DNA of 5,306 bases from an uncultured Chlorobiaceae bacterium (lineage in GTDB: Bacteria > Bacteroidota > Chlorobiia > Chlorobiales > Chlorobiaceae). The notes beneath the pieces were generated by a model. That model was not told where the DNA came from. It worked only from the letters and a program-made list of their open reading frames with translations, and did no database searches. Positions within the stretch are counted from its first letter, which is position 1. Every line of letters starts with the position of its first letter. Position numbers and translations under genes: made by a program. The DNA lies in NCBI GenBank assembly GCA_903929845.1, contig CAIYWF010000189.1:1-5306 (forward strand). The letters are read 5' to 3'. Positions 1-5,306 of the stretch are shown here, piece after piece.

Positions 1-122
1 GTGAGAATCGTTACTGTTGGATATACTATGCCTGCAACGTAGCTCTTTAGCCAACAGCGCAACAAAGAGCGACCAAAAAAACCAGTCCCACCAGTAAAAA
101 GAATATGTTGCGACGATTTCAT
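1..122 (-). CDS. NAD-dependent epimerase/dehydratase (SDR family), N-terminal fragment cut by window edge
   Basis: This is the beginning of a nucleotide-sugar epimerase/dehydratase-type protein. Only the first 40 codons lie in the window and the gene runs off the left edge. Reading from the ATG at 122-120, the product begins MKSSQHILFTGGTGFFGRSL. The GxxGxxG dinucleotide-binding signature (Gly11, Gly14, Gly17) follows a short beta strand, as expected at the N-terminus of an extended short-chain dehydrogenase that binds NAD(P). The start is 13 bases after the stop of the methyltransferase gene, so it is probably the fourth gene of the same operon. No good Shine-Dalgarno sequence precedes the ATG. 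Enzymes of this family make 4-keto, epimerised or reduced sugar nucleotides, which would suit a sugar pathway. The catalytic YxxxK is outside the window, so the substrate and the exact reaction cannot be stated. The fold is fairly sure, the function is not. Confidence 0.8.
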   Translation of the reverse strand, partial: MKSSQHILFTGGTGFFGRSLLRCWLKSYVAGIVYPTVTIL

Positions 123-135
123 TTACTGCGATTGC

Positions 136-1332
136 TCAATCGTAAAGAAGGACAAGTGGATTTGGGTAACGATTGCGTAAGCTGACAGCGATCTCATTTT
201 GAAACCTAAACGATGAAATCAAGATGTGAGCATTGGGCATGGAAGCGATTACAGATGGCGACTGAATTACCCATTTACCTATGTTTTTTCTTACCAGATT
301 AGGATTGTTATCGACAACCGCAACAACGCTCGTGCCTATCAATTTTTCAATATGTGGCAATAAACGCGCTGTGTGCGAACCCGCTCCGTAAATCACCAGT
401 GGTGCGGTTGGAATACGCGAAAGGGCACCATCCAATCGAAATTTTGAGTCGGCAATATACTTTTCGATAGCATCACTTTTTTCAGGCAATGGCTCGAAAT
501 AATTCGGAACTTTTCCAGTTACTTCAAACAGACCAAAAAGACTGTCCGATGCCCCCACAGGCAAGTCAACGATTTCCATTTCCAGCAGATTTGCGCCAAG
601 TGATCCAAAAATATTTTTCAAAGAAGTGGCGGAAAAATACTGAAGATGCTCCAGCGAAAACTCACCAAAAGGTTCACTTTCTAATCCAGAAAAGCGCTCA
701 AAAGCAGGAACCTCAACCAGTATTCGGCAACCAACCTTTAGCTTTTTAAGCAATTCGGACATATCACCACGAAGGCCAGGCAAATGTTCCAAAACTGCCA
801 TAATGCATACCAAATCAGCTTTGGCTAGAGGCAACATTTGATGAGCCTTGGTCATGGTTCCACAAAAAATGTTATCCAAACCAAATAAATCATGGGCGCG
901 CGCAGCCGAATTTGGAGCTGGGTCAATACCATAGAGATTATTATAGCCTGCCGTCTTTAAGCGGGAAAGCAAGGCTCCATAGCCACAGCCAAGATCAACC
1001 ACCATGGCATCGTAAGGAACTTTCTCTTCCACGCAAATTTTAACAGCAGCATCAGCTCTTAAACAATCGAGCTCCGAAATCTCACTGGCAACGTCATATT
1101 TTGAAACAGATTGATAATATTCACGAATAGTCTCGTCATCAGCTAATGAATTGGCAAAAACAAAACCACACTTTCGACAACGTCCGACAGTATAGCTCAT
1201 ATCGTAACCTGAAACCGGTGCCATTGTGTTTTCATAGACCGGTTGGGAGTCAAAAATGCTACAAACTGGGCAGCAACGACTTATCTTACCCGTTGAGCAG
1301 CCAAAATGGTTGTTAGTGTTTTCAAATGGCAT
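136..1332 (-). CDS. Zinc-binding class I SAM-dependent methyltransferase, sugar C-methyltransferase-like
   Basis: The product is a three-part methyltransferase of about 398 residues. Counted from the ATG at 1332, an N-terminal zinc-binding region carries CPVC (21-24) and CRKC (52-55). A Rossmann methyltransferase domain follows with the SAM-binding glycine loop VVDLGCGYGALL (about 111-122) and the acidic GIDP (135-138). A C-terminal Rossmann-like domain has VIYGAGSHTARLLPH (313-327) and VVDNNP (339-344). This layout and the motif LEHLQYFSATSL (about 227-238) resemble C-methyltransferases acting on 4-keto deoxysugars, such as TylC3, NovU and TcaB9. In those a Glu-His pair in this motif is catalytic, and here it is Glu228-His229. 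The family aromatic residue two places before the Glu appears to be Ser226, so the substrate or chemistry may differ. The reading frame stays open upstream to a TTG at 1380 (414 residues). I prefer ATG 1332 because it is the first ATG and leaves a short lead-in to the first cysteine pair, but neither start has a clear ribosome site. Third gene of the operon. An O-methyltransferase role is possible. Confidence 0.85.
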   Translation of the reverse strand: MPFENTNNHFGCSTGKISRCCPVCSIFDSQPVYENTMAPVSGYDMSYTVGRCRKCGFVFANSLADDETIREYYQSVSKYDVASEISELDCLRADAAVKICVEEKVPYDAMVVDLGCGYGALLSRLKTAGYNNLYGIDPAPNSAARAHDLFGLDNIFCGTMTKAHQMLPLAKADLVCIMAVLEHLPGLRGDMSELLKKLKVGCRILVEVPAFERFSGLESEPFGEFSLEHLQYFSATSLKNIFGSLGANLLEMEIVDLPVGASDSLFGLFEVTGKVPNYFEPLPEKSDAIEKYIADSKFRLDGALSRIPTAPLVIYGAGSHTARLLPHIEKLIGTSVVAVVDNNPNLVRKNIGKWVIQSPSVIASMPNAHILISSFRFQNEIAVSLRNRYPNPLVLLYD

Positions 1333-1403
1333 ATAACACAAAGTCGAAACTACTGATGAAACTTTGAAAATCCTGCGCAAATGAGTTGTTCATGTTACTT
1401 CGC

Positions 1404-3221
1404 TTATTGAGATACAGGCGTTGCTTTGATTGTTTGAGCTGATGCTCTTATTTCCTGTAATACCTTCGGGTCAAAGAATGGGTACATATCATCCAGTTCC
1501 GGAGTTACAAATTTGCCATTTTCATCAACCCGAGATTTAATCCGCGGCACAAACTCCTGAAATTGATCTACCATGATATCCAGTAACAATGGTCCATCGC
1601 CCTCAAGCAAGCGATCAAGTTCTGCAAGATCGCTTTCATCATAAATCGTTACAGCCCGAATACCATAGGCTTTTGCAACTGCCGTAAAATCAGGAAACTC
1701 GACGCCTGAGGCAGGTGTAGCGCCAATCACCCTGCCGAAAAAATTTTCATGTGTCTGCCTTATCGAAAGGTAGCCCCCATTGTTGATGACAATAATGATG
1801 ACATTTAATCCCAGAGTCTTAAGAGTCTGCAATTCCTGAATATTCATTTGCAGGCTCCCATCGCCTGCAAAGCAGATTACACGCCGTTTGATTGTATGAG
1901 CAGTTGCTAATGCGGCCCCGATTGCGGCGGGAAGATCATAACCCATTGACGCAGAACCGGAGTTGCTGAACATGCGCTGGTTCGCTGTAAGTCTCCCGAT
2001 TTGAAATGGTAAAATGCAGGCCGAAGCATTGCCACAGGCTACAATGTCATCATCACGCATCTGGCGAAAAATACGCTCGACCACAAGGTAGGGATTCAAC
2101 GGACCATTCAGCGCTTGTTTGTGCTCACGAACAACTGAATATTTATCACGGATATCACGGCACCAGCCAGCCCATCGCGAATAATCAGGAAGCAGCTCAT
2201 TTTCCAGATGGAGTTCAATAGCATCAAGAAATTGAATGATATCGGCGACAATAGTTTGATCCGCTTTTACCGTTGGCTTGGCTAACTCAGCCCGATCAAC
2301 ATCCACCTGAACTATCCAAGCATTTCTTGCAAACGAGTCCCAGTTATAACTCGTTTGACGGATATTCAAGCGTGATCCTAACACCAGAACGAAATCGGCG
2401 TTTTGCAGGCAAAAATTGCCAGCCCGTGTGCCGATGGTTCCAGGGCGGCCTGCAAACAACAGATGATCCGATGCAATAAGATCGTGTGTCCATGCGGTCG
2501 CAAGCGGTATCCCGCTAATCTCCACAAATTGAAGCAAGCGTTCGGTCGCTCCCGATATCCTGACCCCCGTTCCTCCAAGAATAACCGGACGGTTGGCCGC
2601 TTTTAGTCGTGTGATAATATCACCACATTGGACCGAAAGGCATTCCAGAAAAGCTGGCGCGGTGGGGAGCGCGTCAGGGATAGTCAACTGTTCCATGGAT
2701 GACTGAATATCGAGTGGCATATCCAGCCAAACAGGACCGGGGCGTCCTGAGATTGCGGTTGTCAGGGCTTTGGGAAGAGCTTGAACGAGATCAACTGGAT
2801 TACGGATAATTTGAGCGTACTTACAGACCGGTGATGCCATGGCAATAGTCGGCCCTTCCTGATCTCCAAGTTGCCTTAGTTCCGGAAGTTCAAAAAATGA
2901 AAGACAGGTTTCACGCTTGACCTGACCCGAAATAACAATCATCGGAATCGAGTCTGTAAACGCCCCATATACGCCGTTTAAAGCATTGATTGCGCCAGGA
3001 CCAGTCGTTAGCATGACAACGGCAGGCTTGCCAGCAATGCGAGCGTAGCCTTCCGCAGCCATTGCGCACGCCTGCTCGTTGTGCATGAAGGCGCAACGCA
3101 ACGACTCATGTCCACCAAGAGCCTGATTGAGAAACATGGCTCCACCGCCAGTTACTGTAAACACGCGCTCAATACCTTGGCTGACCAGCCAATCAGCCAC
3201 CTGTTCGGCAATTCTTTTCAT
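1404..3221 (-). CDS. Thiamine diphosphate-dependent enzyme, acetolactate synthase large-subunit-like, sugar-cluster type
   Basis: The 605-residue product has the three domains of the acetolactate synthase family. The N-terminal pyrimidine-binding domain carries the cofactor-activating glutamate in HNEQACAMAAEGYAR (Glu49). A central Rossmann-like domain (about 195-340) includes VILGGTGVRISGA. The C-terminal pyrophosphate-binding domain has the GDG-to-NN signature, from GDGS (453-456) to NNGGY (480-484), whose Asp454 and Asn481 should hold the metal ion. All core cofactor motifs are present, so it should be active. It ends with an extension containing VPRIKSRVDENGKF and DDMYPFFDP that I associate with sugar-cluster homologues rather than with the ilv enzymes. 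No small regulatory subunit is adjacent, which also argues against isoleucine-valine synthesis. The ATG directly follows the stop of the NeuB-like gene (TAAATG), which implies translational coupling and a shared pathway. A precedent is YerE, which transfers a two-carbon unit from pyruvate to a keto sugar. The real acyl donor and acceptor here are unknown. Plain acetolactate synthase is the main alternative. Confidence 0.93.
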   Translation of the reverse strand: MKRIAEQVADWLVSQGIERVFTVTGGGAMFLNQALGGHESLRCAFMHNEQACAMAAEGYARIAGKPAVVMLTTGPGAINALNGVYGAFTDSIPMIVISGQVKRETCLSFFELPELRQLGDQEGPTIAMASPVCKYAQIIRNPVDLVQALPKALTTAISGRPGPVWLDMPLDIQSSMEQLTIPDALPTAPAFLECLSVQCGDIITRLKAANRPVILGGTGVRISGATERLLQFVEISGIPLATAWTHDLIASDHLLFAGRPGTIGTRAGNFCLQNADFVLVLGSRLNIRQTSYNWDSFARNAWIVQVDVDRAELAKPTVKADQTIVADIIQFLDAIELHLENELLPDYSRWAGWCRDIRDKYSVVREHKQALNGPLNPYLVVERIFRQMRDDDIVACGNASACILPFQIGRLTANQRMFSNSGSASMGYDLPAAIGAALATAHTIKRRVICFAGDGSLQMNIQELQTLKTLGLNVIIIVINNGGYLSIRQTHENFFGRVIGATPASGVEFPDFTAVAKAYGIRAVTIYDESDLAELDRLLEGDGPLLLDIMVDQFQEFVPRIKSRVDENGKFVTPELDDMYPFFDPKVLQEIRASAQTIKATPVSQ

Positions 3222-4325
3222 TTACAAACCACGGTTCAAAATCAGATTTTTCAAGCTCTGGTTCTCGCTATAAGGTCCATCAATATGATTAATAGTAAGC
3301 GGTTCATCGCCATTTATTTCCGCTGTCAATTGCTCGCCATTCATTACTTCACGGCAGGAGAGTTGCCCCTTGCGCAGAGGAATCGCCAAGTAAAAATTCT
3401 TTTCAAAGCTATCTTTGTTGAAAACGTAACCGGGCTTCATGGGGTGTTTGGCATAAACGCCTCGAACCAGAGCATCAAGATACTCTATCTCTTTTTTCGA
3501 GATGATGCGTCTTGAATAACTGCGTCCCCCGCACATTTCAACTGCCTTATGCAAGGCTTTGTACCACAGATCACATTGATTGGGAAGAGAACAGTACGGG
3601 GAAACAGGCATTCCCTCGTAATCGATATCTATATGACGCTCCCAAGTCCGAGCGCCCTTTCCGTAAGAAATCAACATTGATGAATGCCAGTCTTGATATT
3701 CGTGGGTTGACAGTCCAATAATATGGTCTGAATAACGTGCCCTGAGATAATCAATTTGATCAAGATCAAGTTGGCAATCCTCAGATGGATAAAGAGAAAC
3801 GCAATGATTAATTGCCAGAGGGATATCTCGCTTCTCATAAAAACTGACGATATCATCCAAGTCTTTTTCTGATGCCCCACCGGACGATATAATCGTCGGT
3901 CGGCGGGTCGAGGCTATTTTTTCAATAAGTGGCCAGTCATTAATATCCGAACTGGCTATTTTGATCAGCGGCATATCAAATTCTACGCAAAGATCTACCG
4001 ACGCCTCATCAAAAGGAGTCGCCATAGGAATGCAGCTTAAGTATTTGATTTCACTAACCATACGGGCGAAATCGGCTTTGATCAGCTTCGTATCTTCGGT
4101 TTTTTTAATATAACGCTGTTCACAATTTCCCTTAAATTCCGGATGTATAAATCTATCAACATCCCTGAATTGCAGCTTAATCGCAGCTTTAACATTATTG
4201 AATCGAACGATCATTGCATGATCACGGATGATCTTCAACCCTCGATCCAACTTACCCCAGTGGTTGTTAGCCAACTCAAGAACAAACAAGTTCTCAAACA
4301 ATTCTTTGTCTCTTTGTGAAATCAT
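3222..4325 (-). CDS. NeuB-family N-acetylneuraminate synthase-like enzyme (PEP-condensing)
   Basis: The 367-residue product belongs to the NeuB sialic acid synthase family, cytoplasmic TIM-barrel enzymes that condense phosphoenolpyruvate with an acylamino sugar to form a nonulosonic or related ulosonic acid. Visible family motifs, in order: ELANNHWG (17-24), AAIKLQ (47-52), MATPFDEASVD (101-111), KIASSDINDWPLIE (122-135), ISSGGAS (146-152), HCVSLYP (174-180), GLSTHE (204-209) and ARTWERHID (225-233). His208 and His231 match the two metal-binding histidines of the family. The C-terminal part (about 285-335, LVRGVYAK onward) looks like a diverged SAF/antifreeze-like domain. Several motifs are off consensus: GLSTHE stands where sialic acid synthases usually have GYSDHT, and the usual RPG segment of the SAF domain is not evident. 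The substrate may therefore not be ManNAc. It is the first gene of the operon. Its stop abuts the ATG of the thiamine-dependent enzyme. Only a weak, distant AAGAA precedes its ATG. No NeuA or NeuC partner lies in the window. Confidence 0.93.
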   Translation of the reverse strand: MISQRDKELFENLFVLELANNHWGKLDRGLKIIRDHAMIVRFNNVKAAIKLQFRDVDRFIHPEFKGNCEQRYIKKTEDTKLIKADFARMVSEIKYLSCIPMATPFDEASVDLCVEFDMPLIKIASSDINDWPLIEKIASTRRPTIISSGGASEKDLDDIVSFYEKRDIPLAINHCVSLYPSEDCQLDLDQIDYLRARYSDHIIGLSTHEYQDWHSSMLISYGKGARTWERHIDIDYEGMPVSPYCSLPNQCDLWYKALHKAVEMCGGRSYSRRIISKKEIEYLDALVRGVYAKHPMKPGYVFNKDSFEKNFYLAIPLRKGQLSCREVMNGEQLTAEINGDEPLTINHIDGPYSENQSLKNLILNRGL

Positions 4326-4554
4326 GTTGAAACTAAATTCTTATTGATTGAATGGCAGCCTTCTAATAAAGACAGAGCTACTTCTGTTTGTTGTGTTTAG
4401 ATGCATACTTCAAACTGGTAAAAACGTTAGTTTTGCGATGAAAAATGTAACATTCTTACGCGTTTAAAGCATATATCCCAATACTGCAAATTATTACAAA
4501 ACCAACCTAAATTCCTTGCAAAAATGGTATCATCACCAGTAGCCACTGCAATAA

Positions 4555-4575
4555 CTTTTTCCACAGCAATTCTCA
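4555..4575 (+). repeat. Direct repeat, left copy (21 bases)
   Basis: These 21 bases, CTTTTTCCA followed by CAGCAATTCTCA, recur exactly at 4698-4718. Their first nine bases lie just outside the inverted-repeat element, and the rest form most of its left end. The similarity continues imperfectly past the repeat, towards ATGTGGGG here and ATGCGGGG in the other copy. That continuation favours two related element ends over a chance match. Confidence 0.7.
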
Positions 4576-4697
4576 TTATGTGGGGTAGACCTCTGGTCTG
4601 CCGGTTGCGGTGCCTCTGGCTCCGCAGGGAGTCGAAAACTTCGTGCGCAGGCAGATCAGCGTTTTTCCATTTCCTTTGCTCAAAATGAGAATTGCTG
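4564..4697. repeat. MITE/REP-like element with 13-base terminal inverted repeats and two internal hairpins
   Basis: The left end CAGCAATTCTCAT (4564-4576) is the exact inverse of the right end ATGAGAATTGCTG (4685-4697). Between them lie two adjacent hairpins that share the triloop TCT. The first is 4584-4602, GGTAGACC/GGTCTGCC, with one G-T pair. The second is 4606-4626, TGCGG-T-GCC/GGC-T-CCGCA, with a single T-T mismatch. The 9 bases CTTTTTCCA occur immediately before the left end (4555-4563) and immediately after the right end (4698-4706), as a target-site duplication would. No transposase is encoded, so it would be non-autonomous. A complication is that the sequence after the right copy (4707-4718) again matches the element end, so part of a second copy may be present. 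The minus strand reads as an Arg-rich peptide (DSLRSQRHRNRQTRG) that I take to be a translated repeat, not a protein. Confidence 0.6.
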
Positions 4698-4718
4698 CTT
4701 TTTCCACAGCAATTCTCA
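4698..4718 (+). repeat. Direct repeat, right copy (21 bases)
   Basis: This is an exact second copy of 4555-4575. With the bases before it, it also forms a perfect hairpin: TGAGAATTGCTG (4686-4697) pairs over 12 bases with CAGCAATTCTCA (4707-4718) across a 9-base loop. It could be the outer end of a truncated second element or part of the insertion target. The stem lacks a following T-run on either strand that would make it a standard terminator. Confidence 0.7.
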
Positions 4719-4729
4719 ATGCGGGGGCT

Positions 4730-4880
4730 TGGATAGATCAGGGATTGCGCATCGCTCTGCACAAAGACAGGTGCCGCCTTCTGGAGCAATTGTTGCAAGC
4801 GCGCACTGATGAACGTCGATTTTGAGAGCTATTGGCGGCAGCAAGAATTTTTCCCGGCAGAAATGAAGAAGGCCGCCTGA
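4730..4880 (+). pseudogene. Possible frameshifted C-terminal gene remnant, family not recognised
   Basis: After the repeat element the plus strand reads like protein: WIDQGLRIALHKDRCRLLEQ, then LLQARTDERRF, ending at a TGA at 4823-4825. Dropping one T of the TTTT run at 4820-4823 continues the reading as ESYWRQQEFFPAEMKKAA to a TGA at 4878-4880. The joined peptide of about 49 residues has an amphipathic helical look (RLLEQLLQAR) and a plausible charged C-terminus. I read it as the tail of a gene whose front is missing or was replaced by the repeat insertion. No start codon with a ribosome site belongs to it, because upstream the frame runs into repeat sequence. It faces mutS tail to tail. I do not recognise the family, and chance open frame is a real alternative. 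Confidence 0.3.
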
Positions 4881-4938
4881 AACTAAAATCGTGCCATGTC
4901 TTGGTTACTTTTTTGTCCTGCACCCTTTATCGTTTAGC

Positions 4939-5306
4939 TCACCCGAACAAATCCAATTGCGGCGGCGGCGCCAGTTTCTTGAGCTTCTCAAGCTCGTGGC
5001 GGGTTCTGGGCTGGTGGCGCACTTTACCTTCGGGGGTGAGTTCGGATTCCTCAAGGTTATTGAGAATTTCCTTGGCGCGATCCAACACCGGCTTGGGAAC
5101 TCCCGCCAGACGCGCCACTTGGATGCCGTAGCTCTTGTCGGTGCCGCCTTCAACAATCTTCCGCAGAAAAACAATCTGGTCGTTCCATTCGCGCACGGCG
5201 ACGTTGAAGTTTTTGACTCGTGGAAGACGTCCAGCCAGTTCTGTCAATTCATGGTAATGGGTCGCGAACAGGGTTTTCGCGCCTACCTGGTTATGCAGAT
5301 GCTCGA
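4939..5306 (-). CDS. mutS: DNA mismatch repair protein MutS, C-terminal part
   Basis: This is the 3' end of mutS, and the gene begins beyond the right edge of the window. MutS binds mispaired or looped DNA and, with ATP, recruits MutL to start strand-directed repair. The visible 122 residues include the conserved end of the ATPase domain, GAKTLFATHYHELTELAGRL, then VKNFNVAVREW, IVFLRKIVEGGTDKSYGIQV, and the helix-turn-helix dimer segment ARLAGVPKPVLDRAKEIL. A charged linker then leads to the final residues PPPQLDLFG and a TGA at 4941-4939. QLDLF fits the consensus for binding the replication sliding clamp. The protein ends right after it, so it lacks the extra tetramer-forming tail found after the clamp motif in E. 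coli MutS. The sequence is clearly richer in G+C than the sugar operon beside it. No terminator is evident after the stop. The identification is firm. Confidence 0.97.
   Translation of the reverse strand, partial: EHLHNQVGAKTLFATHYHELTELAGRLPRVKNFNVAVREWNDQIVFLRKIVEGGTDKSYGIQVARLAGVPKPVLDRAKEILNNLEESELTPEGKVRHQPRTRHELEKLKKLAPPPQLDLFG

Larger units (their letters stand above)
4326..4938. other. Intergenic region between mutS and the sugar operon
   Basis: About 610 bases separate the mutS stop from the NeuB-like start. Bases 4326-4553 are AT-rich and contain no ORF or RNA gene I can support. The operon promoter should lie here, but I found no convincing paired -35/-10 boxes. A small ACAGA/TCTGT hairpin sits near 4371-4386 (5-bp stem) and is too weak to call. 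Bases 4555-4718 hold the inverted-repeat element and its flanking repeat, described separately. Bases 4730-4880 hold a possible broken plus-strand reading frame. Bases 4881-4938, just past the mutS stop, show no hairpin-plus-T-run terminator for mutS. All clear genes in the window are on the minus strand, so mutS transcription could run into this region. Confidence 0.6.

Noticed and set aside
489..749. An 86-codon plus-strand open frame inside the methyltransferase region
   Set aside because: It is antisense to a protein with clear motifs and its Gln/Lys-rich product shows no domain.
3081..3515. A 144-codon plus-strand open frame across the ThDP/NeuB-like junction
   Set aside because: It is wholly antisense to two well-supported genes, has no recognisable motifs, and is best explained as a shadow of their codon structure.
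4371..4500. Sigma-70 promoter for the operon (for example TTGCAG or TTTACC with a TAAAC-type -10)
   Set aside because: The best pairs match only about three of six bases per box, no better than expected in AT-rich sequence.
4686..4718. The perfect 12-bp hairpin as a rho-independent terminator
   Set aside because: The stem is AT-rich, its T-run sits in the loop instead of after the stem, and the same sequence recurs as a repeat end.
4427..4798. A 123-codon minus-strand open frame containing SLRSQRHRNRQTRG
   Set aside because: It runs through the inverted-repeat element and the Arg-rich part is encoded by the hairpins. The composition looks like translated repeat and no ribosome site or domain is present.
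4834..4877. GGCGGC/GCCGCC inverted pair as a mutS terminator
   Set aside because: The 6-bp stem spans a 32-base loop, lacks a following T-run, and overlaps the possible pseudogene frame.
1..5306. CRISPR array, tRNA or rRNA genes
   Set aside because: No regularly spaced repeats and no tRNA or rRNA signature sequence were seen on either strand.

Overview
The window looks like part of a Gram-negative (probably beta- or gammaproteobacterial) chromosome. It joins a housekeeping gene, mutS, to the promoter-side end of a surface-polysaccharide or unusual-sugar gene cluster. The assignment rests on the style of the MutS C-terminus and on the O-antigen-type gene families. No marker fixes the genus.

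Right edge (4939-5306, minus strand): the last part of mutS. Middle (4326-4938): about 610 bases with no convincing intact gene. This stretch holds a compact, roughly 134-base repeat element (4564-4697) with 13-base inverted ends and two internal TCT-loop hairpins. The element is flanked by a 9-base direct repeat and followed by a further copy of its end sequence. A possible frameshifted gene remnant on the plus strand (4730-4880) follows it, converging on mutS.

Left part (1-4325): four genes on the minus strand that read as one operon. In transcription order they are a NeuB-family sialic-acid-synthase-like enzyme (4325-3222), an acetolactate-synthase-like thiamine diphosphate (ThDP) enzyme (3221-1404), a zinc-binding SAM-dependent methyltransferase resembling sugar C-methyltransferases (1332-136), and the first 40 codons of an NAD-dependent epimerase/dehydratase (122 to beyond base 1). 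The first two genes abut as TAA-ATG, the last two are 13 bases apart, and none has a clear Shine-Dalgarno sequence.

Together the families suggest the making of an unusual, possibly branched or C-methylated, sugar or ulosonic acid. NeuB enzymes condense phosphoenolpyruvate with an acylamino sugar to give an alpha-keto acid. ThDP enzymes of the acetolactate synthase family decarboxylate alpha-keto acids and transfer the resulting acyl unit, as YerE does in yersiniose synthesis. The methyltransferase and the epimerase/dehydratase are typical tailoring enzymes for nucleotide-linked keto sugars. The exact product cannot be read from the window, and no nucleotidyltransferase, glycosyltransferase or flippase is present in it. 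The combination is the most interesting feature here.
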